Assembly (NCBI GenBank): GCA_965249745.1
Contig: OZ252252.1
Coordinates: 1,550,001 to 1,614,000, forward strand
Reading direction: 5' to 3'
DNA length: 64,000 nt
From: JANYHH01 sp965249745
GTDB taxonomy: Bacteria; Deinococcota; Deinococci; Deinococcales; JAAFIG01
Each line of letters starts with the position of its first letter. Within the stretch, counting starts at the first letter, position 1. The position numbers and the translations under genes are program-made. Positions 1 through 8,296 of this stretch are shown piece after piece. The notes under the pieces were generated by a model, which did not search any database, was not told the DNA's origin, and was given only the letters and a program-made list of their open reading frames with translations.

Positions 1-783
1 TTAGAAAACATCTACAGTCCAGAGCTGCACAACGCCAGGGATGTTCTGGTCTACCTGCCCCCGAGTTACACCCCTTTGAGCGAGCGCCGCTACCCCGTGG
101 TGTACATGCAGGACGGCTGGAACGTCTTCGATGCCGCTACATCGTTCGCGGGTCAGGAGTGGGGCGCGGACGAAACGGCTGAACGTTTATCCGCCCAGGG
201 TTTGGAGACGATCATCGTGGCGGTCACGCAGGACACGTCCCCCTCGAGTTTCAAGCGCCTGTCGGAGTACGGACCGTGGCCAGATTTGCTCGGGCTAGCG
301 TCCGGGCAGGGCGGGGCGTACGCGGCGTTTCTGGCAAAGACCTTGAAGCCGCTGGTTGATCGGAGCTTCCCTACGCTGCCCGATGCGCCGCATACAGCCC
401 TAATTGGCTCGAGCATGGGTGGGTTGATTAGCCTGTATACGGCTTTCTCGTATCCCGATATTTACGGTTTCGTCGGCGCGTTATCGCCCGCCTTGTGGTT
501 CGCGGACGGACGGATGTTCTCGTACCTGGAGTCGCGGTCCAACCCAACCTTGCGTGTTTACACCGACATCGGATCACAGGAACACATGGGGGTCATCTGG
601 GATTCGCCGCGCTTCGTGCGCGACACTGAGCGGCTGGCGAAACTGCTAATGCCCAGGGTGGCGGCGCTGCGTTGGCAGGTCGTTCAGGGTGCGGATCACA
701 GCGAGAACCAGTGGCAGAAGCGCCTCCCAGGTGTGCTCGAGTGGTTTTTGACGGGTGGCTCGAGCGCCCAGGCTCAGCGTTGA
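1..783 (+). CDS. Putative esterase (esterase D/YbbA type), 5' end outside window
   Basis: The frame is open from base 1, so the N-terminus lies upstream; an internal TTG at 76 is not the real start. It is an alpha/beta-hydrolase of the putative-esterase family, with an early segment on oligopeptide-carbonyl esterases (LVYLPPSY), a GSSMGG nucleophile elbow (nt 406-423) and a C-terminal His in GADHSENQW as the likely catalytic histidine. Substrate unknown; such enzymes cleave S-formylglutathione, siderophore or short acyl esters. The nucleophile codon lies inside a CTCGAG copy. The 3' end overlaps the convergent lipoprotein gene by 10 bp. Confidence 0.8.
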   Translation, partial: LENIYSPELHNARDVLVYLPPSYTPLSERRYPVVYMQDGWNVFDAATSFAGQEWGADETAERLSAQGLETIIVAVTQDTSPSSFKRLSEYGPWPDLLGLASGQGGAYAAFLAKTLKPLVDRSFPTLPDAPHTALIGSSMGGLISLYTAFSYPDIYGFVGALSPALWFADGRMFSYLESRSNPTLRVYTDIGSQEHMGVIWDSPRFVRDTERLAKLLMPRVAALRWQVVQGADHSENQWQKRLPGVLEWFLTGGSSAQAQR

Positions 784-2255
784 AGCGCGGCGGCGCGTTT
801 TAGCACGAGCGCGAACACCCGACCATCCTCGAGCCGCTCGAAACTGCCCAAGGTTTGCACCGGCTGAGTGACCGCCCTGGGTGGCAGAAACAGCAACGGT
901 CCGCGTTCCGCAGTTTGCCAGATCGTTTGTTGATTGGCATTCTTGAGGCTGATCGCCACGGGAAATTGCGGTAGCGGCGAGGTGAGCGGTTGTAACTCCT
1001 GACCGTACGGCATCGGAACCGTGCCGCTCAGACTGTACTCGAGACTGCCGATCATGGCGGTGCCGGAAATGGAATACGAGTTTGTAGAATCGTAAACAGC
1101 CGTCAACTCGAGACGCCCCGTCAGGCTTTCCCTGGTGTCGTCCTCGAAGATTGTTGCCGGAGCGTCGTTCAGCGATAAACCCAGCGCCCCGCAGCGGGTG
1201 GTGGCGAGCACGGGCGTCGGCTGGCGCTCAAAGGTTTCGGACTGAGACCACGGCAGGATCAGTCCAGTCTCGTCCGGGAGCCAACGGACCGCACCGACGG
1301 CACTCCCAGCCGCGAGAGGTTTGGTCGTGAGCAGTTGCAGCGTGGCGCTGTCAAAAATGCGCACCCGATCAGGCTCCGAAACCGCTAGTTTCGCACCGCC
1401 AGGACTGAGACTGAATCCGGCATACGCATTCCCGAGCGAACCTGAAAAGCGGCTCTCACCGGTCTCGAGGTTTAAGCGCACGGTTTGGCTTGCGGTGAAC
1501 ACCAAGGCGCTTCGACCATCGGAGGCGTAGGCGAAGCCACGTGCCGGGTACTCGTTCCTGGGTTCGTTTAAGTTGACTGTCACGCGCTGTAAGAGCGCCC
1601 CATCGCTCGTGCGCCAGACCGAGGCTCGAGTCACCCAGCGCTGTGAGGCTTCGTTCACGAGGATCTCCGACATACTGAACCGCGTCGCGTCGTCGGCAAT
1701 GAAACCGGCGTAGAAATAACTGCCCTTGACGAAGTTTTGCAGATCACTCTGCCTCTGTAGCGCACCGCTGTCAGTGCGGTAGAGCGATAACTGTCCTCGT
1801 ATCGAGTCCAGTGAGGCGAGCTGGCTCGAGTTTCTAGACAGCACGATTTGCCCGAAGGCAATCCGAGGTTCCGAGTTGAAGCGACGTTTCAAACTGATCG
1901 GGTCCCAGCGTTGCAGCGCGAACGACGAATCGCTTAAATCCCTGACCAAACCGACGAGATCGCCCTCGGCGGTCCAGCCGACCTCTGCCAGCTCGCCTTT
2001 GAGTGGAGCCTCGAGGGGTGTGCGTTGCGCCGTACTCCGGTTCCAGATCGAAGCGAACCGCCCGGCACTGGCAATTCTGGAACCGTCCGGGCTGACCGCG
2101 ACCGAACCGGGGTTGTCGCAGGTCGAGGTCAGGCTGACCGTCCACGATCCGCGTAGAATGCGCGGATCACTGAGGAACGAGACCTTCTCAGGGGCGTAAA
2201 TCGGGCAAGCTACCAACAGGAGCGGAAGGGCAGTCAGAGCAAGCAGGGGTCGCAT
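774..2255 (-). CDS. Lipoprotein with WD40-like repeats
   Basis: 493-aa protein with a lipoprotein signal (hydrophobic run ending LLLVAC, Cys about residue 17), so probably anchored on the outer face of a membrane. The body has repeated blade-like segments such as SVAVSPDGSRIASAG and FSLSPGGAKLAVSEPD, typical of WD40/YncE beta-propellers; the last ~130 residues look like a separate beta domain. Function unknown; propellers usually bind partners. A TATAGT -10 box (reverse strand, 2264-2269) lies 8 nt before the ATG, fitting a nearly leaderless mRNA. No operon partner. Confidence 0.75.
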   Translation of the reverse strand: MRPLLALTALPLLLVACPIYAPEKVSFLSDPRILRGSWTVSLTSTCDNPGSVAVSPDGSRIASAGRFASIWNRSTAQRTPLEAPLKGELAEVGWTAEGDLVGLVRDLSDSSFALQRWDPISLKRRFNSEPRIAFGQIVLSRNSSQLASLDSIRGQLSLYRTDSGALQRQSDLQNFVKGSYFYAGFIADDATRFSMSEILVNEASQRWVTRASVWRTSDGALLQRVTVNLNEPRNEYPARGFAYASDGRSALVFTASQTVRLNLETGESRFSGSLGNAYAGFSLSPGGAKLAVSEPDRVRIFDSATLQLLTTKPLAAGSAVGAVRWLPDETGLILPWSQSETFERQPTPVLATTRCGALGLSLNDAPATIFEDDTRESLTGRLELTAVYDSTNSYSISGTAMIGSLEYSLSGTVPMPYGQELQPLTSPLPQFPVAISLKNANQQTIWQTAERGPLLFLPPRAVTQPVQTLGSFERLEDGRVFALVLKRAAALQR

Positions 2256-2376
2256 ATTGGAACACTATAGCGACTTATCCCCTGTGCATCCTGCTTCACC
2301 TCGCTCCTAGCGGCGAACGTCTCGAGGTTTGTGGTCCAGCGCCCGGACGATCTCGTGGGTGATTCGAGTCGTCACT

Positions 2377-3039
2377 TCAGGCCTCGCCTCGGAAGACGTG
2401 CTCGGCTTCCCACGAATCCCGCTCCTGGGCGTGCAAGCGCCAGTAGTGCGCTGCAATGTTGTCAGGGTCAAACGCCGTGCCCGGCTGGACGAACCCCGCC
2501 ACGGTCACGGTCGCCACGTGAACCCCGCGCCCCTCGAGTTCCTGCGCCAGACAGAGCGCCAGGCTTCGTAAGCCCGCCTTGCCGACCGACAACGAGGTGT
2601 ACTGCGCCGCCGGGTGGAGTGCCAATCCACCCCCGGTAAACAGAATCGTGCCGCGCCCCGCCGCGATCATGCCCGGCAGCACGGCTTTGCTTGCTGTGAG
2701 CGCTCCCGAAACGTTGACGCGGAAATCTTGCTCAAAGGTCTGCGGGTCCAGCGCCGCCGCGCCGGTAGCGCCGCTGCTGTTCGCGTTGTAGACCAGCACG
2801 TCGGGCGCGCTTAGCTCGGTGCTGATCCGTTCCAGGGTACTCGTCAAACTGCTCGAGTCAGCCGCGTCCGCCGGGTAGCTGTGCGCCTCGAAGCCTTGTT
2901 CTGTTAATTCTTGCTGCAAACTCTGGAGCTTCGCGGCGTTTCGGGCGACGAGCGCGACTCGGAAGCCCTGACGGGCGAACTGACGCGCGACCGCCTGACC
3001 TATGCCCGGTCCCGCACCGATGATGGCGAGCGTATTCAC
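2377..3039 (-). CDS. SDR-family oxidoreductase with atypical active site
   Basis: 220-aa short-chain dehydrogenase/reductase. The Rossmann motif GAGPGIG is at residues 8-14, and the NAD(P)-fold continues through LVARNAAKL. In the usual SDR the catalytic Tyr is four residues before Lys; here the segment reads YTSLSVGKAGLR, so Leu is at that spacing and the Tyr is three residues further upstream. This subgroup may have altered chemistry. Start is GTG with AAGG upstream. It lies 60 bp downstream of the F420-type oxidoreductase on the same strand, with a CTCGAG hairpin between. Confidence 0.8.
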   Translation of the reverse strand: MNTLAIIGAGPGIGQAVARQFARQGFRVALVARNAAKLQSLQQELTEQGFEAHSYPADAADSSSLTSTLERISTELSAPDVLVYNANSSGATGAAALDPQTFEQDFRVNVSGALTASKAVLPGMIAAGRGTILFTGGGLALHPAAQYTSLSVGKAGLRSLALCLAQELEGRGVHVATVTVAGFVQPGTAFDPDNIAAHYWRLHAQERDSWEAEHVFRGEA

Positions 3040-3064
3040 GGTTTCACCTTCTAGGATAGTGCAA

Positions 3065-3090
3065 TCCCTCGAGCTTGGTGGCTCGAGGGA
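3065..3090. terminator. Hairpin built from two CTCGAG copies
   Basis: TCCCTCGAGC (3065-3074) pairs perfectly with GCTCGAGGGA (3081-3090) around a 6-nt loop. It lies just after the stop of the gene ending at 3099 (minus strand). There is no long T-run, so it may be a weak terminator or processing hairpin. Confidence 0.5.
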
Positions 3091-3098
3091 GCTGAGGT

Positions 3099-3740
3099 TT
3101 ACTTGTTGAGCAGCTTGAAGCCGTGCTTGACTTTAGACCAGCCACTGTTGAAACCGTGCTGAATCCAGATCATCGCGAGCGGTTCAATCAGGCGGCTCTG
3201 CGTGATGTCACCCAGGTCCACAATGCCCCAGCCGACCCCCTCGAGCCACTGAGCGACGGTTTTCTTCGCGTCGGCATCGTTGCCCGCGATGAACATGTCG
3301 GGATCGCCGCCGATGAACTCCTTCGGGTTCAGCATGGCAGCCGACGTGATGATGTTGAGCGCCTTGACGACGTGCGATTCCGGCAGCCAGGACTGCACCA
3401 GCTCACCCGCCGAGGTGTTCCAGCCCAGCGCCAGCGCAGGTTTTCCAGAGGAGAAATCTAGTGGGTTGGTGATGTCCACGACGATTTTCCCCGCCAGATG
3501 CGCCTTGCCCGCCAGCTCCAAGGCGTTCTCAGTGCCACCCCAGTTGGTCGCCAGCAGGATCAGTTCGCCGTGCTGCGCGGCGTCGCTGTTGGAACCCAGG
3601 TTCACGCCAGGATTCTGGCCCGCGAACTCCGCCAGCTTCGCGGTGTCTCGAGTTCCAACTGTCACGTCGTGCCCCTGTTTCACCAGGTCAGATGCGAGTT
3701 GTTGACCGACTGTACCGGAACCGATAATCCCAATCTTCAT
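3099..3740 (-). CDS. NADP oxidoreductase, coenzyme F420-dependent family
   Basis: 213-aa single Rossmann protein. N-terminal GIIGSGTVGQQLA gives the dinucleotide-binding loop, followed by VTVGTRDTAKL, the pattern of the F420-dependent NADP reductase / NADP-binding family (PF03807). The central LLATNWGGTENAL and VVDITNPLD match the family. Many bacterial members are not F420 enzymes, so the cofactor partner is uncertain. A GGAGG Shine-Dalgarno lies 5 nt before the ATG. It is divergent from a TetR regulator with a palindromic operator between them, so it is probably that regulator's target. Confidence 0.8.
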   Translation of the reverse strand: MKIGIIGSGTVGQQLASDLVKQGHDVTVGTRDTAKLAEFAGQNPGVNLGSNSDAAQHGELILLATNWGGTENALELAGKAHLAGKIVVDITNPLDFSSGKPALALGWNTSAGELVQSWLPESHVVKALNIITSAAMLNPKEFIGGDPDMFIAGNDADAKKTVAQWLEGVGWGIVDLGDITQSRLIEPLAMIWIQHGFNSGWSKVKHGFKLLNK

Positions 3741-3805
3741 AGTGCCTCCAGTGTGCGCCCTCGAGTGGACCTCGAGGGCTGACCTAAAGAGGTTACACCA
3801 GAAAT

Positions 3806-3823
3806 AGACAGACCTGTCTGTAT
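3806..3823. promoter_or_regulatory. Probable TetR operator
   Basis: ACAGAC-CT-GTCTGT (3808-3821) is a perfect inverted repeat in the 127-bp gap between the divergent genes at 3740 and 3868. Size and position fit an operator for the adjacent TetR protein, repressing the oxidoreductase gene and probably itself. Inferred from position and symmetry. Confidence 0.7.
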
Positions 3824-3867
3824 CAGAAATAACGCTGCCTTGCCTGATCTCGAGCTACGATGCGCCC

Positions 3868-4452
3868 GTGGGACGAACCTCAGTTGTCACCGACACGATC
3901 AATGCGCGCGACCGCATCCTAGAAACTGCCGCCACACTCTTCTACGCCCAAGGCTACCGCGCCGTCGGGATTGACACGATCATCAAGGAATCCGGCGTCG
4001 CTAAGATGACGCTCTATAAACACTTCCCCAGCAAGGACGACCTGATCGCCGCCTTTCTGACTCGCGCCAACGCAGGATTCTGGACCTGGCTGAACGGCAT
4101 CGCCGCGCAGCACCCCAATCCCAGAGCGCAACTCGAGGCGACCTTTGACGGCGTGGCGAAACTTGCCAGCAGCGCCCAGTGTTTGGGCTGTGCTTTCGCG
4201 CAAGCCGCCGGGGAGTTCCCTGCCGCCGACCACCCCGGACATCTCGTGGCGCTATCACATAAACGCGAGGTGCTGGTCCGATTAGAGGCGCTGACCCGCG
4301 CTCTGCCCGCCCGCGACCCGATTGGGTTAGCACAGGACCTGATGCTGGTCATGGACGGCGCGTGGATGGCGGCCCGCATGTTTGGCGGCGGGAATCACGC
4401 CAGCCGCGTTGGTCAGACCGCTCGAGCGTTAATTGCCGCGCAGGTGGATTGA
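3868..4452 (+). CDS. TetR/AcrR-family transcriptional regulator
   Basis: 194 aa. N-terminal TetR helix-turn-helix: ILETAATLFYAQGY, then GIDTIIKESGVAKMTLYKHF (residues about 17-51). The C-terminal ligand domain contains CLGCAFAQAAGEFP, typical of the subgroup controlling small oxidoreductases. Starts at GTG; a TACGAT -10 box (3856-3861) ends 6 nt before it, so the mRNA is probably leaderless. Divergent from the F420-type oxidoreductase, with an operator at 3806-3823. The ligand cannot be told. Confidence 0.88.
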   Translation: MGRTSVVTDTINARDRILETAATLFYAQGYRAVGIDTIIKESGVAKMTLYKHFPSKDDLIAAFLTRANAGFWTWLNGIAAQHPNPRAQLEATFDGVAKLASSAQCLGCAFAQAAGEFPAADHPGHLVALSHKREVLVRLEALTRALPARDPIGLAQDLMLVMDGAWMAARMFGGGNHASRVGQTARALIAAQVD

Positions 4453-4460
4453 GCTGCGGT

Positions 4461-4864
4461 TCAGGGCACTCGAGGGATGACTTCTAACGCGCCGTGCGCG
4501 TGCCAGACCTCGAGCCAGGGTTCGGCGTCCGCCAAAGTCCAAAAGACCAATGTTTGCTCGAGTCGGCGGGTTACACATTCAGCTCAGCGTGACCGCCTCG
4601 CCCGCGTGGAATGTCCTCGAGATGACCGTGGGCGCATCGTTCCAGGCGGCTCGGTGTTGACGAACTAAGAGCGTCGCGTGTTCGTACTCTGCCTTGCTTC
4701 GCCAACTTTGGATGACCATCGCCCCCCGTCGTCGAGACGAAAGGTTTCGTATGAAACGAAGTCGGGTTGCTGACGAAGGAATTGAAAAGCCAGTCCTGCC
4801 CGTCGCATTCCTCATCGGTTCGGCCGGGCATGACATCGAACAGGGAAAACACTTTATAATTCAA
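4461..4864 (-). pseudogene. Frameshifted remnant of a hypothetical gene
   Basis: Protein-like sequence continues across three frames downstream of queA. Part 1 (from TTG 4864) reads NYKVFSLFDVMPGRTDEECD. At a run of six G's (about 4725-4730) the sense moves to a frame reading MVIQSWRSKAEYEHATLL. Near 4580 it moves again to TLVFWTLADAEPWLEVWHA and ends in IPRVP at 4461. Removing one G joins parts 1 and 2 smoothly. The frame of part 1 is open upstream to within queA without a good start, so a further indel is possible. Either a decayed gene of ~140 codons or assembly errors. No family recognised. Confidence 0.55.
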
Positions 4865-4898
4865 GTCTCCACTTTTGATACGCCAACAATGTTGTTCC

Positions 4899-6014
4899 TC
4901 ATGGCAGGATCAGGTGCAGATCACCGAACTCGTGCCACAAGTATTTCCCCGCTAGAGCCGCCGTGTACGCCACCTCGAGATGCCGCCGCCCGGCAATCGC
5001 CTCGAGCATGGCCAGATGCGTGGCTCTGGGTTCGTGCCAGCCGGTCAGGATGCCGTCCACGGCTCGCACGCCACGTTCCGGTGTGACGACCAGCCGCGTC
5101 CAACCCTCGCCGGGATGGGTCAGGCCACGGCTGTCGGTCACGGTTTCCAAGGCGCGCACGGCGGTTGTACCGACCGCGATCACGCGCCGCCCGTCGCCGT
5201 GCGCCTGATTGACGGCTCGAGCCGTTTCCTGGGGTACGCGATAGAACTCTTCGAACGGCGGCTCGTGATCTTCCAAGGACGCCACGCCGGTATGCAAGAG
5301 CAGCGGCGCGACGGTCACGCCCTGAGCCACCAATCGCGTGATGATCTCGGGCGTGAAGGCGCGTCCGGCGCTCGGCATTTCGGCGCTGCCGGGTTCAGTC
5401 GCGTAAACCGTCTGGTACAGACTGATCGGGTAGTCGCGCTCTACGTATCCGTAGCGAATCGGTTTACCGTAGCGGTGCAGATAGGTCTCAATCGCTTCAT
5501 CCAGCTCGAGAACCGCCAGCCACAATCTCGAGCGTTGGCTGGGCGGGCTGTGCGTGCGATCCATCAGATACGGCGCGAGAATTCTGGCGCTCGCGCCGCC
5601 CGGCAGGGCCAGACGTTCACCGATGATCGCTTCGCGCCAGGGCAGGCTGGTGTGTTCGTGAGGCGAACGCAGTTCCACCGTCCACAGGTCGGCGGGCAGG
5701 TGCGTGGAGAGGTGCAATTCCAAGGCTGTTCCGTCGTCTCTGGTGACAGTCAGCGCGGCGGGCAGCGTCCCGGACGTGTTGATGACCAGCACGTCACCCG
5801 CCTCGAGAAAATTGGGGAAGTCTGTAAACTGGGCGTGAATCGTGGCGTCATCGCGCTTGCAGGACACGAGTAAACGCACCTCGTCGCGCCGCAACCCGCG
5901 AGCCTCGGGCGGTTCGTGCGCCTCGAGTTCCGGCGGCAGGTCAAACGATAGTGTCTCGAGCTGAAGCTTTGAGGTATTGATCTGGGGCGGTATCTGGGTT
6001 ATGGCTTGATTCAC
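4899..6014 (-). CDS. queA: tRNA preQ1(34) S-adenosylmethionine ribosyltransferase-isomerase
   Basis: QueA transfers and isomerises the ribosyl moiety of SAM onto preQ1 at position 34 of tRNAs, giving epoxyqueuosine. Visible family segments are DVLVINTSGTLPAAL (DxxVxNxTxxxPARL type), a central YATEPGSAEMPSAGRAFTPE, HTGVASLEDHEPPFEEFYRV and VGTTAVRALET, with HEFGDLHLIL at the end. I choose the GTG at 6014, whose GTGA overlaps the stop of the upstream gene, giving 371 aa; an upstream start would add ~24 unconserved residues. Translationally coupled to the SDR-VOC gene. Confidence 0.9.
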   Translation of the reverse strand: MNQAITQIPPQINTSKLQLETLSFDLPPELEAHEPPEARGLRRDEVRLLVSCKRDDATIHAQFTDFPNFLEAGDVLVINTSGTLPAALTVTRDDGTALELHLSTHLPADLWTVELRSPHEHTSLPWREAIIGERLALPGGASARILAPYLMDRTHSPPSQRSRLWLAVLELDEAIETYLHRYGKPIRYGYVERDYPISLYQTVYATEPGSAEMPSAGRAFTPEIITRLVAQGVTVAPLLLHTGVASLEDHEPPFEEFYRVPQETARAVNQAHGDGRRVIAVGTTAVRALETVTDSRGLTHPGEGWTRLVVTPERGVRAVDGILTGWHEPRATHLAMLEAIAGRRHLEVAYTAALAGKYLWHEFGDLHLILP

Positions 6015-7117
6015 GGCTCTACCTCGGCGAAGACCGTCAATGCCCGTCCATCGGGTGTCTCGAGCCGCTGCCCGAAGTGACCCCACGGCGTCTGCACGGG
6101 TTGACTGACGGTTCTCGCCCCGAGTTGTTGCAATCGCGCTGTGTGACGCTCCAAGCTTTCCACCTCGAGCGCGATTCTGAAACTGGTAGCTCTAGCTTCT
6201 CCCGTCTCGAGCCGGTCCACCTTGTCGGCGTCGGCGCGGTCGAGAATTTCCAACAGCGCGCGCGGAACTTCAAAAACGACCCCGCGTCCATCGGGATCGT
6301 CCCAGGCTTTCCGGGGCTTGAGCTGGAACGCGTCCCGATAAAAATCCTGAGCCGCCTCGAAATCTTCCACCGTCAGGATGAACCGCAACTCGGGTTCCTG
6401 CTGCGGTTGCGACATGGCTTGCGCCCGGTAACGACCGCTCGGCAGGTCCGCCTCGAGCAGCCGTAGAATTCCCGGCAGGCAGGCTTCGGGCATTGGGCGG
6501 TCGCTGATGTCCTCGCCGGGAAAGGCCTCCCGGTGCATCCGCGTGTTCATATCGCCGGGGTCCAAGCTGTAGACGCGCCACTCGGGATGCTCAACTGCCA
6601 GGACTCGAGTGATCGCTTCCAGCGCCGCCTTCGAGGAGCCGTAACCGCCCCAACCTGCATACCCCTCCACGGCCGCGTCCGAGCTGATGTTCAACACTCG
6701 AGCGCTGTGTTTCAAGACAGGTGCGGCGAGTTGAATCAGTTGCAGCGGTGCCAGGGTATTGATGCGGTAGACGCGCTCCAGCTCCGACAGGGGATAGGAG
6801 AGCAAGTCCGGTTGCGGCTCCCAGTCCGCTTCAGCCCTGTCGGAAGAGGGTCCGAGAATCCCGGCGTTGTTGACGAGCGCGTCCAAACCGCCGAAGCCTC
6901 GAGCCGCCTCAATCAGTGATTCTACGTGGCGAGCGTCGCTGACATCACCTGGGAGGGCGGCGACATCAGTCAACCCTGCCAGTTCAGCCCTGACTGTCTC
7001 TAAATCTGAGGCGGTGCGGGCGTCTACGACGAGGTTCCAGCCGCGCTCGGCTAGGGCGCGCGCCAGGGCTAACCCGAGTCCTCTCGAGGCTCCGGTGATC
7101 AGGGCAGTTTGGGTCAT
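6011..7117 (-). CDS. SDR oxidoreductase fused to a VOC (glyoxalase-like) domain
   Basis: 368 aa with two domains. Residues ~1-235 are a classical SDR: TGASRGLGLALA cofactor loop, NNAGILG, and catalytic YGSSK. Residues ~243-368 are a VOC domain: FILTVEDFEAAQDFYRDAF at its start, DPDGRGVVFEVP in the middle, WGHFGQRLETPDGRALTVF at the end. VOC proteins are usually free-standing metal enzymes or resistance/binding proteins, so this is an uncommon fusion. GGAGG precedes the ATG. First gene of a pair with queA; divergent from the SufR-like regulator, which may control it. Confidence 0.85.
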   Translation of the reverse strand: MTQTALITGASRGLGLALARALAERGWNLVVDARTASDLETVRAELAGLTDVAALPGDVSDARHVESLIEAARGFGGLDALVNNAGILGPSSDRAEADWEPQPDLLSYPLSELERVYRINTLAPLQLIQLAAPVLKHSARVLNISSDAAVEGYAGWGGYGSSKAALEAITRVLAVEHPEWRVYSLDPGDMNTRMHREAFPGEDISDRPMPEACLPGILRLLEADLPSGRYRAQAMSQPQQEPELRFILTVEDFEAAQDFYRDAFQLKPRKAWDDPDGRGVVFEVPRALLEILDRADADKVDRLETGEARATSFRIALEVESLERHTARLQQLGARTVSQPVQTPWGHFGQRLETPDGRALTVFAEVEP

Positions 7118-7158
7118 AGGTGTTCCTCCGTGACCAAAGGCTACATCCGATTTAAAGA

Positions 7159-7201
7159 TTTAGCAAGTATTTACTGTTTTAATTTGCTATTCCCGTATAC
7201 T
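7159..7201 (+). promoter_or_regulatory. Divergent promoter with inverted repeat TAGCAA-N17-TTGCTA
   Basis: TAGCAA (7161-7166) and TTGCTA (7184-7189) form an inverted repeat in an AT-rich gap between SDR-VOC (7117, minus) and the regulator at 7208. A TATACT -10 box (7196-7201) lies 6 nt before the regulator's GTG. Likely an autoregulatory operator for the SufR-like protein; inferred. Confidence 0.55.
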
Positions 7202-7207
7202 TCTTCC

Positions 7208-7906
7208 GTGATCGCTCTTCATCCCAACCTCGTCACACTGCCCGAGACGCGCCGAACGATGCTGAACGCCCTGAAAAAACGCGGTGAGCTGCGCGCCGAA
7301 GACTTAGCCACGACCGCCGGAATCACCGCCTCCGGGGTGCGTCAACACCTGCAAGCCCTGGAAACCGATGGTCTGGTCGTCCACCTCGAGCGGCGCGAGG
7401 GACGCGGCCGTCCGAAGCACGTCTACAAATTGACTCCTGCCGCCGACGCGCTCTACCCACGCACCTACAGCGAGCTGACGAACGAACTCCTGGACTATGT
7501 CAGCGCCGACGATCCAGAACTGTTGGAGCGCCTCTTCCAACGTCGCCGCGAGCGCCGCCTGCAACAAGCCAGAGCGCGACTCGAGGGGCTGAACGGCTTG
7601 GAGACCAGAGTCCGTGAGCTGACCCGCATCTTGGATGAGGATGGATACCTGGCAGACGTTGAAGCCGACGGCGCGGGCTACCGCATCGTGGAACACAACT
7701 GCGCCATCTTCGGCGTGGCACTGAAATACGGGCAGGCGTGCGGCAGCGAACTCGAGTTCATTCGCGCCGCGCTCCCCGAGGCGCAAATTGACCGCGTGCA
7801 ACACATGATCGCCGGGGCGCACGTCTGTGCGTACACGGTTCAACCAAAAACTGTACAGCTTAAATCTGTGCCGGAAAAAGCCACGAAACAGAAGGCTCGA
7901 GCCTGA
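7208..7906 (+). CDS. SufR-like winged-helix regulator with C-terminal cysteines
   Basis: 232 aa from GTG 7208, chosen because a TATACT -10 box ends 6 nt upstream; a longer frame back to 7109 would overlap the divergent gene. The N-terminal DeoR/ArsR-type winged helix (AEDLATTAGITASGVRQHLQ) has a GRGRPKHVYKLT wing. The C-terminus has the SufR-type pattern HNCAIFGVALKYGQAC ... HMIAGAHVCAY, three cysteines suited to an iron-sulphur cluster. SufR represses Fe-S assembly genes, but no suf genes are in view; the neighbour is the divergent SDR-VOC gene. Exact target is inference. Confidence 0.75.
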   Translation: MIALHPNLVTLPETRRTMLNALKKRGELRAEDLATTAGITASGVRQHLQALETDGLVVHLERREGRGRPKHVYKLTPAADALYPRTYSELTNELLDYVSADDPELLERLFQRRRERRLQQARARLEGLNGLETRVRELTRILDEDGYLADVEADGAGYRIVEHNCAIFGVALKYGQACGSELEFIRAALPEAQIDRVQHMIAGAHVCAYTVQPKTVQLKSVPEKATKQKARA

Positions 7907-7976
7907 ATGGGGAGAGGTCAGCCTAGAGTTGAACCGTGTGAACTGAAACCAGTGAACTCAACCTCGAGACCGTGAC

Positions 7977-8137
7977 TTATGATGCACGCGGAATCTCGGT
8001 CAGAACAAAGCGCCATCGTGTCCGATTGAGTTGCTGGATTGCGTCGCGGGCGGCTCGAGCATCACAAATTTCCAAGCGCTCCCCTAACTGCCGCGCCCAA
8101 GACCACCTCGAGCAGCGTCGTTTAAACTGTCTGGATC
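7977..8137 (-). pseudogene. C-terminal gene fragment without a start
   Basis: In the 285-bp gap before the aroK leader, one reverse frame is open for ~53 codons and reads like protein near its end: LGERLEICDARAARDAIQQL, then TRWRFVLTEIPRAS and a stop at 7979-7977. There is no usable start codon. Probably the tail of a decayed gene; family not recognised. Confidence 0.35.
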
Positions 8138-8191
8138 AACGTTTCTGATGGTCAATCCAATCAATGATTGCATCGGTGTAGAATCCGCCGC

Positions 8192-8296
8192 ATGACGTAC
8201 CCTGACTTCTCTCTGGCGCACCGCACCGGCGCGCCCCCTCCCCCTCGAGTCAGACATCCCCTCGAGCGCGGGAGGCTTCATGCCTGCCACGGGTGA
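8192..8296 (+). CDS. Leaderless upstream ORF overlapping aroK start
   Basis: A 34-codon ORF begins at ATG 8192, exactly 7 nt after a TAGAAT -10 box (8179-8184), the leaderless spacing used by many genes here. It reads MTYPDFSLAHRTGAPPPPRV and ends at 8296, 17 nt inside aroK. The aroK start (ATG 8280) lies within it, behind GGGAGG. Terminating ribosomes could feed aroK initiation. It contains one Tyr and one Phe, too few to argue for classical attenuation. Not a known family. Confidence 0.45.
   Translation: MTYPDFSLAHRTGAPPPPRVRHPLERGRLHACHG

Noticed and set aside
7109..7207. Upstream extension of the SufR-like gene to ATG 7109
   Set aside because: It would overlap the divergent SDR-VOC start and cover the -10 box TATACT; the GTG at 7208 fits a leaderless start.
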